A stretch of DNA of 64,000 bases from Oscillospiraceae bacterium HV4-5-C5C (GTDB taxonomy: Bacteria > Bacillota > Clostridia > Saccharofermentanales > Fastidiosipilaceae), in NCBI GenBank assembly GCA_012034405.1, contig JAAVLZ010000014.1:20197-84196 (forward strand), written 5' to 3'. Below are positions 53,259 to 62,714 of this stretch, in pieces. Below the pieces are notes generated by a model. It searched no databases and was not told the origin of the DNA. It worked only from the letters and a program-made list of their open reading frames with translations. The first letter of the stretch is position 1, and the number at the start of each line of letters is the position of its first letter. The position numbers and the translations under genes were made by a program.

Positions 53259-54845
53259 CTACGTTTTGAGGTTCAGCTGGTCTGAGGGCGCTGCAGCTGG
53301 CAGACACTGGCGGCTGGAGTCTGACTCAGCCGGCAAGGTGAGGGTGACCGTTGTGCCCTGCCCATAATGACTGTCAATCGCAACACCAAAGGCCGGACCA
53401 TAAGTCATCTGAATCCGCTGTTGCAGATTATTCAGACCAAAGCCATGCTGGCTGGGATCCACTGTCTCGCCCGTTAACAAAGCGCGCGCATGCTTTAGCT
53501 CGGACGGCGTCATACCAATCCCATTGTCACTGACCACAAAACGAAGTTGCCCTTGTTCTGTCAGGTCACCCAGCAAGACGATGCAGCCCTTTTCACGTTT
53601 ATGCTTAATCCCGTGATACAGCGCATTTTCAACCACCGGCTGCAGGGTCAGCTTCAGCATCAGGCAAGGCAGGACCACATCGGCAACCTCAATTCGGTAG
53701 GACAGAATATCCTTATACCTAAACTGCTGGATTTCCAGGTAACTTCGGATATGGCTGATTTCTTCTTCCACCCGGATCCGGCTGCGGCCCTTACTGAGCG
53801 CGGTTCGGAAAAAATTGGATAAGCTGGCGATCATACTGACGGCCTGATCTTTTTCTCCCGACTCCGTCAGCCAACTGATGGCGTCCAGGGTATTATATAA
53901 AAAATGGGGATTAATCTGTTCCTGCAGCAGCTTCAGCTCGATCTCTTTCAGATTGTTCTGCTCCCGTCGGATATCTTCAACCAGCGAAGCGATCTCCCCC
54001 ACCATCTGATTAAAGCTGTCGCCCAATTTTTCCAGTTCATCATGACTATTCAGCTTGATCCGAACAGAAAAATCGCCTTCCGCAAAGCGGGCGGATAACG
54101 TGCAGAGCTGTTGAATCGGATCAGTAATAATGCTAGAGAAGGTATTGGATGAAATAACGGAGCCGATAAACATAAAGACCAACAGCGCAGCCAACATGAC
54201 GGTCGTACGGCTGGCTTGTCTCGACACGGCCTGACGGACCAGTTCCATACTGGAAGCTTCCTGATAAATATAATCAGCAATATCGTCCTGTATCAATTTG
54301 GTCAGGATGTTGATATTCATGTCCAGCATCTCAACATTGTCATCATAATGCCCGCCAGCCTCCACATTGCTGATGATATCATCTATCCGCTTATGCAGGA
54401 TATCACTGAGTTTCAGGATGGCCTTGAGGGTATTGCGTATTTCCGGATCCTCTGCCGCCGCTAGCATCGCCCTAAAATCCGTTTCCGCAGCCGCCAGGGT
54501 GACATACGGGTTTTCTGGATCGTCCGTATCCTTCAGATCAGACCAGCGCAGCGACCCAATCACAATCAGGTACATGGATTCATCCAGATTCTTTTTTAAA
54601 TTGACATTATAGGTATTGGCAGAGGTAATATTCCGTACGATATGGTCGTATTTCTGGTAGACTGTTCCCATTGAAAAGATGGCGTAGACCGCCAGCAAAA
54701 ACACCGGCAGCAGAGCCTGCCATGAAAAGAACAGGATTTTGCCCCGGATACTATGCTCCCGCCGGCCCCGCCGCCTGGTTAACAGCTTCAGGTGCCGCCG
54801 CCATGGCTTGCGGCCAGGCTTACGCTCACTGCGGGTCAACCGCAT
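53259..54845 (-). CDS. YesM-type sensor histidine kinase
   Basis: 528 residues. Basic cytoplasmic start, membrane helix at about 38-60, an extracellular helical domain, second helix about 215-235, HAMP (ITDPIQQLCTLSARFAEGDF), His_kinase box LLQEQINPHFLYNTLDAISW (His314) and ATPase domain (PVVENALYHGI; VSDNGIGM; GFGLNNLQQRI). ATG overlaps the regulator's stop. It should sense the sugar bound by YtfQ or a related ligand. Confidence 0.92.
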   Translation of the reverse strand: MRLTRSERKPGRKPWRRHLKLLTRRRGRREHSIRGKILFFSWQALLPVFLLAVYAIFSMGTVYQKYDHIVRNITSANTYNVNLKKNLDESMYLIVIGSLRWSDLKDTDDPENPYVTLAAAETDFRAMLAAAEDPEIRNTLKAILKLSDILHKRIDDIISNVEAGGHYDDNVEMLDMNINILTKLIQDDIADYIYQEASSMELVRQAVSRQASRTTVMLAALLVFMFIGSVISSNTFSSIITDPIQQLCTLSARFAEGDFSVRIKLNSHDELEKLGDSFNQMVGEIASLVEDIRREQNNLKEIELKLLQEQINPHFLYNTLDAISWLTESGEKDQAVSMIASLSNFFRTALSKGRSRIRVEEEISHIRSYLEIQQFRYKDILSYRIEVADVVLPCLMLKLTLQPVVENALYHGIKHKREKGCIVLLGDLTEQGQLRFVVSDNGIGMTPSELKHARALLTGETVDPSQHGFGLNNLQQRIQMTYGPAFGVAIDSHYGQGTTVTLTLPAESDSSRQCLPAAAPSDQLNLKT

Positions 54846-56512
54846 GCGTCCGTACCACCTGTCACCGCCGCTTTAGCGCCACGCTGGCTGCGAAATTCCA
54901 TAGGCGTCAGATTATGCGTCTTTTTAAAAACATAGCAAAAATAATGGGGGTCCCGGTAGCCGACCTGAAACGCGATTTCAGCGCTCTTCAATTTGGTGCA
55001 ATACAACAACTCACGGGCTTTGGCCATCCTCACCTGAGTCAGATACTCAATAAAACTGAGGCCGGTCTGCTGCCCGAAAATGCTGCTGAAATGGTTCGGA
55101 CTAAAATGCACGCTCGCCGCGACGGTGGAGAGTGAAATATCCTCACAAGCGTAATGGGTGTCAATATAGCCTTTAGCTTGCTCAATCAAGCGCCCGTACT
55201 GCTGCTGAGACTGCGAATCTCTCAGGGCCAGCGCGTTGTCAAAGCACTGACATAATCGGGTTTCTGCCTGATCCAACGTCAGATTGGCATTGAAATTCCG
55301 GAACTGATTCTGAAATTGCTCCAGTTGGGCCGCACTGATCCCCTGTTTTTTCAAAAAAGCTGCCATGGCAAAAATAGAATCCAGAATAACATACTGGCGC
55401 AGCAGCAGGGAATTCAGATTATCGCGGCCCAGTCCGGTCAGATAATTGCGCACAAAGTCGGGCACATCTGTCACCGTACCGCCGGCCAGAAAATTATACA
55501 CAATCCGCCGGTCCAGTTTATCCATATTCAGGCGACTGAGATCCAGCTCTGTCTGATCTGATTCCGGCAGAAAACCAGCGTCCGTATCCCGGAAAATCCC
55601 GCTGCAATCACTGAAGAAGCGAGCAGAAAAGGCGCGACTGGCAGACTGATACGCCATTTTGATTTCATGCAGCCGGCTGACTGCCTGACCAATACCAATA
55701 AAATACAGCAGCTTATCACTGCCTTCCGCCGCCTTTTTCATTTTAGCAATCAGACTGGTCTCAGTTTGCTGCAGTTCTTCGCGAGTCTGCGCCATCAGCA
55801 AAAAGCAGAGGGTGTCACCGATCTGCTCGTACATTTCAGCATGTCCCTGCACGGCCACCAGATCCATAATGGTGTCTTCTATTTCCAGCGCCTGCCGGTC
55901 GGCTTCCGCTGCCTCTGGCCTTACTGCTTCCGCTAAGTCACGACCACGAACCTGAAAGAGCATGACCTGATACCAGACGGCTGAAAGGTCCATACCAAAA
56001 TGCTGGCCCTGTTCCAGGACCTGGCTCATACTCAATTTGCCGTCAACCAGATTTTTAAAAAAGTCGGTCCGCTCCAGCTGCAGCTTTTCCGCGTGTTCCT
56101 TTTCATAAATGGCCCGATAATCAATTCTGGACTGATCCGCCCGGATTTTTTGCGCCACGCCGTGAATGGCGGTCAACAGGGTAGCCCCACTGATAGGTTT
56201 CAGCAGATATTCAGTCACGCCAATCTGAATCGCCTCACGGGCATAATCAAACTCATCATGTCCGCTAAGGATAATGACACGGCTTTGCGGTAATTTAACT
56301 CTGATCAGGCGAGCCAGCTCCAGACCGTCCATAAACGGCATGCGAATGTCGGTTATGACAATATCCGGCTCAGATTTGAGGATCATGGGATAGGCCCGTT
56401 CCCCATCCCCGGCCTCCCCCACCAGGCTGAAGCCCTCTGCCGCCCAATTGATGGTTTTTTTAATACTTTCCCGGATTATGTATTCATCTTCTACCAGAAA
56501 TACCTTAAGCAT
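54836..56512 (-). CDS. YesN-type AraC response regulator
   Basis: 558 residues from ATG 56512 (AAAGG seven bases before; a TTG six codons earlier is less likely). Receiver with Asp55 (IVITDIRMPF) and switch Lys (YLLKPISG), long linker, AraC domain at the C-terminus (SLSTVAASVHFSPNHFSSIF; SAEIAFQVGYRDPHYFCYVF). Pairs with the kinase at 53259; likely activates ytfQ downstream. Confidence 0.92.
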   Translation of the reverse strand: MLKVFLVEDEYIIRESIKKTINWAAEGFSLVGEAGDGERAYPMILKSEPDIVITDIRMPFMDGLELARLIRVKLPQSRVIILSGHDEFDYAREAIQIGVTEYLLKPISGATLLTAIHGVAQKIRADQSRIDYRAIYEKEHAEKLQLERTDFFKNLVDGKLSMSQVLEQGQHFGMDLSAVWYQVMLFQVRGRDLAEAVRPEAAEADRQALEIEDTIMDLVAVQGHAEMYEQIGDTLCFLLMAQTREELQQTETSLIAKMKKAAEGSDKLLYFIGIGQAVSRLHEIKMAYQSASRAFSARFFSDCSGIFRDTDAGFLPESDQTELDLSRLNMDKLDRRIVYNFLAGGTVTDVPDFVRNYLTGLGRDNLNSLLLRQYVILDSIFAMAAFLKKQGISAAQLEQFQNQFRNFNANLTLDQAETRLCQCFDNALALRDSQSQQQYGRLIEQAKGYIDTHYACEDISLSTVAASVHFSPNHFSSIFGQQTGLSFIEYLTQVRMAKARELLYCTKLKSAEIAFQVGYRDPHYFCYVFKKTHNLTPMEFRSQRGAKAAVTGGTDACG

Positions 56513-56620
56513 AGCCAGACCTTTCCGCAAGCTGACTCAGCCTGTGCTGCTGACCCAGCTTGCAGCTTTGCTATTATCCAGCTATATTTTATCAGCTGCC
56601 CAGTTTTTATGTTCTGCCTG

Positions 56621-56639
56621 TCTGGTAATTTCAGACAAC
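56621..56639. promoter_or_regulatory. Inverted repeat upstream of the YesN/YesM pair
   Basis: TGTCTG-GTAATTT-CAGACA, a 6+7+6 inverted repeat about 110 bases before the regulator start. The 12-mer TTTCAGACAACT that includes one half also occurs near 41328 between the second sugar-binding gene and the XylFII-like gene, where it is part of CCAGTT-TCAGAC-AACTGG. Possible shared regulatory site; weak evidence. Confidence 0.35.
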
Positions 56640-56640
56640 T

Positions 56641-58047
56641 TTAACGGACACTTGCTTGTTTTTTCAAGCTTTCAGCTGCAGATTCCTGTTGAAGGGTTTT
56701 TTGCCCGCGCGCGCTGTTTTCCCAGATATCTTTGGCGACGGGCGCCCAGGCTCTGGCCCGTTCCACGCACTTATCTGAATATTCCTTAGCTGTCTCCGTG
56801 TCCATAATATCGGTGGATTTGGCATTACTGCGGGCTACAATGGACGTCAGACGGCCTGGGTTATCCAGGACCGGGCAGGGCCGCAGTTGATTTTTATTAA
56901 ACGGCTGATTATCATGGTAGCCCATGAATAAAGGCTTCTGAAAAGCGTCCAGCAGACGGTCCGTGTGGATATTGGAATCCGCGTAATGAATAAAGCCGCA
57001 GGGTTCAATGTCGCCCTCCGCGTTAATATGAAGGTAGCAGCGGCCACCGGCAATACAGCCGTCAATGTATTCGCCATCATTCCAGAAATCAATGGTAAAC
57101 AACGGTTTCGTGGCGCGGAATTTGCGGACCTGCTCATACATGTACTTGCGTTGTTCCGCGGTAGCCATCAGCTCCGGTACCGCAGCTTTACCAATCGGCA
57201 TATAAGTAAAGAACCAGCAGAATTTGGCACCCCAGCTGACCATGGCATCAAAGTATTCCTCACTGCCAATGAATTCAGCATTTTTACTGGTGTAGCAGCA
57301 GGAAATACCAAAGGCCAGCTTCTTACGGCGCAAGATTTCCATCGCTTTCATGACCGCTTTAAAAGTACCTTTGCCGCGGCGAAAATCGGTCTCCTCCTCA
57401 AAGCCCTCCACACTGATAGCCGGCAGGAAATTACCGACCCGCAGCATTTCATCCGCAAACGCTTCATCAATCTGGGTCGCATTGGTAAAGGCTAAAAAGC
57501 CGCATTCAGGATGCCGTTCGCACAAGGTAATCAGATCCTTCTTGCGCATCAGCGGCTCGCCACCGGAATACAGGTATATATAGCAGCCAAATTCCTCACC
57601 CTGACGGATGACATCTTCCAGATCATCCAGTGTAAGGTTAAGCTGGTGGCCGTACTCAGCTGCCCAGCAGCCGGTACAGCGCAGGTTGCAGGCTGAGGTA
57701 GGATCCATCAAAATCATGGTGGGAATATTACAGTTGTACTTCTTCATATACTCTTTGCGGTGCTTACCACCGATCAGAGCGTCATTTACCGCCAAAGCCT
57801 GAAACATCCGCCGGATCTCGCCTGGATCAACTTCACGCATGACGCTGTCAATCAGCTGACGCCAGTTCCCTGCTTTGTCCAGATAGGCTGTTTTGATTGT
57901 ATCCAGTTGTTTACTGATGGAGTCAGAATCATCCAGCTTAATGATAGTGTCCAGTAACTTGGGCAGATTCTGCTCCGGATCCTTAACCACATAATCAAAG
58001 GCCTTCATGGCTGCGGTCTGTTTGATCTTGTCTGTGACGGTCATCAT
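56641..58047 (-). CDS. Radical SAM protein with C-terminal Cys-rich region
   Basis: 468 residues from ATG 58047 (GGGGG eight bases before; adjacent ATG 58044 possible). N-terminal helical region of about 100 residues, then the radical SAM cluster motif CNLRCTGC (Cys120, Cys124, Cys127) and YSGGEPLMRKKDL; a C-terminal part with GCIAGGRCYLHINAEGDIEP then C, and LRPCPVLDNP, suggests an auxiliary-cluster, SPASM-like domain. This family is widespread in Clostridia but its substrate is unknown. It lies beside a 32-residue membrane peptide at 58328 on the same strand, separated by a terminator. Confidence 0.85.
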   Translation of the reverse strand: MMTVTDKIKQTAAMKAFDYVVKDPEQNLPKLLDTIIKLDDSDSISKQLDTIKTAYLDKAGNWRQLIDSVMREVDPGEIRRMFQALAVNDALIGGKHRKEYMKKYNCNIPTMILMDPTSACNLRCTGCWAAEYGHQLNLTLDDLEDVIRQGEEFGCYIYLYSGGEPLMRKKDLITLCERHPECGFLAFTNATQIDEAFADEMLRVGNFLPAISVEGFEEETDFRRGKGTFKAVMKAMEILRRKKLAFGISCCYTSKNAEFIGSEEYFDAMVSWGAKFCWFFTYMPIGKAAVPELMATAEQRKYMYEQVRKFRATKPLFTIDFWNDGEYIDGCIAGGRCYLHINAEGDIEPCGFIHYADSNIHTDRLLDAFQKPLFMGYHDNQPFNKNQLRPCPVLDNPGRLTSIVARSNAKSTDIMDTETAKEYSDKCVERARAWAPVAKDIWENSARGQKTLQQESAAESLKKQASVR

Positions 58048-58158
58048 GATAAAAACCCCCTTAAGAACGTACTTATCAGATAAAACACTCAATATCATTC
58101 ATTACATCATAATAGGCCTCTGCGGGTGAATTCTTTTACCCACTTTTTTAATTCGTGT

Positions 58159-58196
58159 AAAAAGCCCGTGACAAACCTGAATATTTGTCACGGGCT
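58159..58196 (-). terminator. Rho-independent terminator
   Basis: AGCCCGTGACAAA pairs perfectly with TTTGTCACGGGCT (13 bp, 8-base loop), followed by TTTTT on the minus strand. It lies between the micro-protein gene (58328) and the radical SAM gene (start 58047), so it ends the transcript coming from 58426 and separates the two genes. Confidence 0.9.
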
Positions 58197-58327
58197 GCAT
58201 ATTTGAACAGGATAGTTTTAATTGACTTGACAACGCAGTTGCCGCGTCCCGGATTGTACCTGACAGGAGCACTCAGATCCGGGCCTTAGGCCCTGCCGTC
58301 CGGCCCGGGCACGCGCGGGCAACCAGC

Positions 58328-58426
58328 TTACCTGAGCCAGGCCATAAACCCCAACAGAATTACAACGGCACACAGGATGAGCACCGGTCGCTTATCTTTA
58401 AAAATCTGTCTGCTTAGCTTATCCAT
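58328..58426 (-). CDS. Small single-helix membrane protein (32 residues)
   Basis: ATG at 58426 follows AGGAG nine bases upstream and reads MDKLSRQIFKDKRPVLILCA, then VVILLGFMAWLR and TAA. The second half is one membrane helix with a positively charged N-terminal side, a topology common among small regulatory membrane proteins. A real ribosome site, a clean terminator after it and hydrophobic composition argue for expression. Not similar to anything I recognise. Confidence 0.6.
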   Translation of the reverse strand: MDKLSRQIFKDKRPVLILCAVVILLGFMAWLR

Positions 58427-58533
58427 GTTTTAGAACTCCTGACCTGCCATGATCTCTGCTCACGGCAGCATATTAGGTTATCCTAATTTCATTTTTAGTA
58501 TAAACGAATATTGGTCTTCGTGCAAGGCCAGGC

Positions 58534-59004
58534 TCAGGATTCATTCACTAATTTGCCACTCATGTAATCCGGCTCCAGCACCATCAGCCGCACGCGCGCC
58601 AAGCCCTGATGAGCAGCGGCCTCAGCCTGCGCAGCCGAGGGATAGTATTTAAGGCCAATCTGGCAAAGCAGGTTTTCCGCCTCGCCCTCCTCCTCAAGAA
58701 AATGGATTTGCCCAAAAACGATCACACTGGCGATATTCAGCGCCCATTCGCCCTCGTTCTTATAACCCTGGTCCATCACACAAAAGGAGACCCGTGGATC
58801 CCTGGATAAAGCAGACAATTTGTGACCACTGCGGGCGCTGTGAAAGTAGATTTTCCCTTCTTGGTACAAGTAATTCATGGGAAAGGCATAGGGATAGCCG
58901 TTTTCTCCAGCTACGGCCAGCACGCCCCGGGAAGCACTGCGTAAAATCTGCTCACAGGCAGCAGGGTCTAACTGCTGCTTGCTCCGCCTCATTGGTCTGA
59001 ACAT
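58534..59004 (-). CDS. Pyridoxamine 5'-phosphate oxidase-like flavin split-barrel protein
   Basis: 156 residues from ATG 59004 (AAAGGAG 9 bases upstream; a much longer frame begins without a site). NimA/PNPOx-like: SRGVLAVAGENGYPYAFPMN, IYFHSARSGHKLSAL, VSFCVMDQG and RLMVLEPDYMSGK. Binds FMN or a related cofactor; relatives reduce nitroimidazoles or small quinones. Divergent from the MalY-type gene. Confidence 0.88.
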   Translation of the reverse strand: MFRPMRRSKQQLDPAACEQILRSASRGVLAVAGENGYPYAFPMNYLYQEGKIYFHSARSGHKLSALSRDPRVSFCVMDQGYKNEGEWALNIASVIVFGQIHFLEEEGEAENLLCQIGLKYYPSAAQAEAAAHQGLARVRLMVLEPDYMSGKLVNES

Positions 59005-59218
59005 CACCGTTACTCCTTTGATTGGTATATTAAGCGTCATTATAACGATAAACCTGGCCAGGCGGCAGCGTTTGATCACGCGGACAGTGCTTGAGTTAAA
59101 GCTTGGGCTGCGTTAGGATCTTACTGCTGTGTAAGGACCGGAATGATTCAGCTCAGCCTAAGCGGCCCGGGCTCAATTGGCGCCGGCATATTGATGAAGA
59201 AATGAGGCTTTGAGAGAT

Positions 59219-60424
59219 ATGTCCTTTGATTTTACGACAATTCTGAACCGGCAGGGCAAAGATGCCATTGCGGTGGACGGCATAGGACACGGCACCGCGC
59301 CCGGGGCGCCAAAGGATGGCTTTGACGCAATCCCCATGTGGGTGGCGGATATGAACTTCCCCACTGCGCCAGCCATCCAGCAGGCCCTGAGGGCCCGGAT
59401 AGAGCACCCGGCTTATGGCTATTTTGCGCCGCCGCGAGCTTACTATAACAGGATCATCTGGTGGCAGCAGACCCGCAATGGGGTGACCGATCTGAGTCCA
59501 TCAGACCTCAGCTACGCTAACGGCGTGCTGGGCGGCGTGATCAGCAGTCTCAATGTTTTGTGCTCCAAAGGCGATAAGGTGTTGCTGCACTCGCCAACTT
59601 ATGTGGGCTTTACCCATGCGCTGGAAAATAATGGCTACACCATCGTTCACTCACCGCTCAAACCGGACGGGCAAGGCTGCTGGCGGATGGATTTTGCGGA
59701 TATGGCTCAGAAACTGGAACAGGAGAAGATCCATACTGCGATCTTCTGTTCGCCCCACAATCCTTGCGGGCGCGTCTGGGAGCGCTGGGAAATCGAGCAG
59801 GCGCTGGCGGTGTTCCGCGAACATGATGTTTATGTCATCTCTGATGAAATCTGGTCAGATCTGACCTTAAACGGGCACCGGCATATCCCGACTCAGTCCG
59901 TCTCCCCGGACGCCAGACAGCGGACCACTGCCCTGTACGCTCCGTCCAAAACCTTCAATCTGGCAGGTTTAGTCGGCAGCTACCAGATTACTTACAATAG
60001 CTGGCTGAGGGACCGGATAAAGAAGGAAGCATCTCTGTCTAGCTGCAATAACATGAATGTGCTCTCCATGCATGCCCTTATGGGTGCGTACTCTCCTGAT
60101 GGCGCTGCCTGGGTGGATGCCCTGCGCGAGGTCCTGAGCGGCAATATCAATTACGCCTGTGATTACATTGCCCGGCGGTTCAAAGGTGTGCAGGTATTCC
60201 GGGCCGAAGGCACTTATATGCTGTTTTTAGACTGCACTGATTGGTGTACGGATCACCACAGCAGCATAGACCGTGTCCTTAGAGCGGGCTGGGATGTGGG
60301 AGTGGCCTGGCAGGATGGCACGTATTTTCATGGTCCCTGTCATATCCGCATGAACCTGGCCCTGCCTATAAGCCGCATAACGGAAGCATTCCAGCGTCTG
60401 GATCAGTATGTCTTTAACGCCTGA
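59219..60424 (+). CDS. MalY/PatB-type aminotransferase (C-S lyase)
   Basis: 401 residues from ATG 59219 (GAGG upstream; a TTG three codons earlier is possible). PLP-dependent class I/II fold: DAIPMWVADMNFPTAPAIQQ, FCSPHNPCGRVW, ISDEIWSDL, and YAPSKTFNLAGL with the PLP Lys. PatB/MalY enzymes cleave cystathionine or cysteine to pyruvate, ammonia and a thiol or sulfide, and some act as regulators. Solitary gene, no clear promoter seen. Confidence 0.92.
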   Translation: MSFDFTTILNRQGKDAIAVDGIGHGTAPGAPKDGFDAIPMWVADMNFPTAPAIQQALRARIEHPAYGYFAPPRAYYNRIIWWQQTRNGVTDLSPSDLSYANGVLGGVISSLNVLCSKGDKVLLHSPTYVGFTHALENNGYTIVHSPLKPDGQGCWRMDFADMAQKLEQEKIHTAIFCSPHNPCGRVWERWEIEQALAVFREHDVYVISDEIWSDLTLNGHRHIPTQSVSPDARQRTTALYAPSKTFNLAGLVGSYQITYNSWLRDRIKKEASLSSCNNMNVLSMHALMGAYSPDGAAWVDALREVLSGNINYACDYIARRFKGVQVFRAEGTYMLFLDCTDWCTDHHSSIDRVLRAGWDVGVAWQDGTYFHGPCHIRMNLALPISRITEAFQRLDQYVFNA

Positions 60425-60759
60425 CCGGCCTCAGGTTCTCCCTGGGGCTTGTCCGGTAACAAAGGATCGGGGGCGGACACCCCTGTGACCGGATATTAAC
60501 CATGCCGCAGGCACGGCGCCATGCTTGTCAGGCACCGTCAAGTTTCCGGGCTTAGGATTAACACCGCGTACGAGCCTGCCGTGAGCCCCATTCGCCAGGG
60601 GAACTTGTCGGTCAGGCCTGACAAATTAAAAGCAGTGAAATAGGAAGCACAAGCTTTGACTGCTGCTGGGGAACGGCCGATTTTTCATCAGCTCCTCCAG
60701 TCGTGCTAAAATAGAAACGAGAAGCAAATAAAATCAACTTAGATGGAGGGCTGGCAATC
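60425..60759. other. Intergenic stretch, one possible promoter
   Basis: No coding frame and no riboswitch that I recognise. Several GC-rich short hairpins (for example GGGGGCGGACACCCC near 60470) lie in the first half. Just before the next gene, TAAAAT (60713) may be a -10 element. No further assignment. Confidence 0.4.
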
Positions 60760-61512
60760 ATGAATACCAAAGCACTGTATTCCCTTAGTTCCGGTTTATA
60801 TGTAGTGGGCGCTAAAGCAAGCGACCGATATGACGCCCAAATCGCCAACACAGTGGTTCAGTTATCCTCTGATCCCAAATTGGTCTCTGTCTGTATCAAT
60901 AAAAACAATTATACTCATGATCTGATAGAGCAGGGCGGTTATTTTTCAGTTTCCGTTTTGTCTCAGGACGCGCCCATGGAGCTGATCGGTGTCTTTGGGT
61001 TTCACTCCGGCCGTGAGGTGGATAAGTTTGCCCTGGTCAACCCGGTATACAGTATTCATGGCCTGCCCGTCCTGCATGAGCATTGCCTGGGCTATTTAGA
61101 GTGCCGGGTGCAGCAATCTGTAGACGCTGCCACCCATACCCTTTATATCGGACAGTTGACGGATGCAGCTGTCTACCAGCAGGGCGAAGCTATGACCTAC
61201 GCCTATTATCATGAAGTCAAAAAAGGCCGTTCACCTAAAAATGCACCTACTTACCGCGCAGAAGAGGATCCTACCGTGAAGCCTGTCAAGACCGGCAGCT
61301 ACGGCAAACCCGCCGCGCCTGCTACTCCGACCCCTGATCAGCCTGCAGCCGGTTTACAGCGGTATACCTGCCCCATCTGCGGTTACATCTATGACCCCGC
61401 GGTTGGTGATCCAACGCACGACGTGCCGGCAGGCACTGCTTTTACGGCGTTGCCGGCAGACTGGGTCTGTCCGGTCTGCTCCACCTACCCCAGCTTATTT
61501 GAGCAAGATTAA
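60760..61512 (+). CDS. Flavin reductase-rubredoxin fusion (Hrb-like)
   Basis: 250 residues. Residues 1-160 are a flavin reductase-like domain (LYVVGAKASDRYDAQIANTV; FSVSVLSQDAPMELIGVFGF), then a Pro/Ala-rich linker (about 180-203), then rubredoxin (YTCPICGYIYDP and DWVCPVC) with the two CxxC iron-binding pairs. Matches high-molecular-weight rubredoxin of anaerobes such as Moorella, which passes electrons from NADH to diiron flavoproteins that reduce O2 or NO. ATG after GGAGGGCTGGCAATC. The usual partner (FprA) is not in the window. Confidence 0.92.
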   Translation: MNTKALYSLSSGLYVVGAKASDRYDAQIANTVVQLSSDPKLVSVCINKNNYTHDLIEQGGYFSVSVLSQDAPMELIGVFGFHSGREVDKFALVNPVYSIHGLPVLHEHCLGYLECRVQQSVDAATHTLYIGQLTDAAVYQQGEAMTYAYYHEVKKGRSPKNAPTYRAEEDPTVKPVKTGSYGKPAAPATPTPDQPAAGLQRYTCPICGYIYDPAVGDPTHDVPAGTAFTALPADWVCPVCSTYPSLFEQD

Positions 61513-61593
61513 TATTGGGTCCAACCCAGGGAATTAACCAGCGTGCCGCTTTATAAAAGCAGTTTATGTTTATTTAAGGAGCAGACTGAACAG

Positions 61594-62310
61594 ATGACAA
61601 CGAATCAATTAATTGGCATGCTCGCAGCGCTCGCAAATACGCTCGCTGTTTTAAGCTTTGCATTATCCATGCTATTGGGTACGTTGATGGGGAGTTACCT
61701 GTCTTCAATCCTTATCGCATATAGTTTTGTCATCATGATGGGGGCATATGCGCTTTTTGCAAAACCGGAAAAGAAGTTGGCTGGGATGATGGCAGTTGGA
61801 TTTGCCATCATGTACGCAACCATTATATCTCTGGTCTATTTTGCCCAGATGACAACGGTAAGGAGCGGTGGATTAACCGAGCAAGCAGCTTCCCTTCTGG
61901 ATTATCAACAGTTTGGTCTCTCCTTTAACTATGATATGTTGGGCTATGCGTTAATGGCGTTAGCTACCTTTTTTGCCGGCTTATCCTTCTGTGCGGCAGC
62001 CCGGAAAGATAAGTGGCTGAAGGCCCTGTTGTTGATCCATGGCGTATTCTCTATTGCCTGTTTCATCATGCCTGTGCTCGCGCTGTTTACCCCTGATATG
62101 GCCGGGAGCAAGTGGATCGGCACAGCCATTCTGGAATGCTGGTGCGTGTATTTTATACCAATCGGGATCTTATCCTTTTTGCATTTTCACAACCTTGATC
62201 ATTCTGGTCAGGAAATAACACCGGAGGCTTCGGGCCACCATAAAAAGCACCCCGTAGCAGCCAATATGAACGAAGAAGGAACAAAGGGGGGCTTAAATCA
62301 TATGCTATGA
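61594..62310 (+). CDS. Integral membrane protein of unknown function
   Basis: 238 residues from ATG 61594 (AAGGAG 12 bases upstream). About six membrane helices, then a His-rich hydrophilic tail (GHHKKHPVAANMNEEG). Lower GC and different codon choice from the genes to its left, which suggests separate ancestry. No family recognised with certainty. Confidence 0.65.
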   Translation: MTTNQLIGMLAALANTLAVLSFALSMLLGTLMGSYLSSILIAYSFVIMMGAYALFAKPEKKLAGMMAVGFAIMYATIISLVYFAQMTTVRSGGLTEQAASLLDYQQFGLSFNYDMLGYALMALATFFAGLSFCAAARKDKWLKALLLIHGVFSIACFIMPVLALFTPDMAGSKWIGTAILECWCVYFIPIGILSFLHFHNLDHSGQEITPEASGHHKKHPVAANMNEEGTKGGLNHML

Positions 62311-62714
62311 AGCAGGGGCTTCGCTTAAGCATCGGCTTTCCCACCTGAAGGTTATTCAGGTAACCAGTTGCATGATGCCCGATACCTGGCTCACTTTGAA
62401 AGACGACAGTTAGCTGCTTTTGAATGCGAGCAGACTATTGTTCGTCACAGACAAATGCTGAGGACTGCCGGACGCGATCCCTACCGTATTTCCGAACACT
62501 CATAACCAGCGATTTACGCTCAGGAAGGCAGACAAGCAGCTCAAGGAATCACAAAGCCTGTCACACCAAACTGCGGAAAAAGAATCATTACAACTCCAGC
62601 AGAATTTCTGTTTTTGATGCCAATTGAGAAGCACCGATTCGTATGCGTGTTGGATTTAAGGAATCCAATCGCAATTGTCACTTTGTGAAAAACTCAGGCT
62701 GAGGGCGCAACAAT
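62311..62714 (+). other. Non-coding stretch with possible gene remnant
   Basis: No gene with a start codon and ribosome site. One open run of 51 codons without ATG (62350-62505), reading GYSGNQLHDARYLAHFERRQ and onward to a TAA, could be the tail of a decayed gene. Not matched to any family. Confidence 0.3.

Noticed and set aside
60425..60759. FMN riboswitch before the flavin reductase-rubredoxin gene
   Set aside because: I could not find the conserved FMN-aptamer core sequences; only generic GC-rich hairpins are present.
62350..62505. Possible 51-residue gene
   Set aside because: No start codon, no ribosome site and no recognisable family; reported only as a possible remnant.
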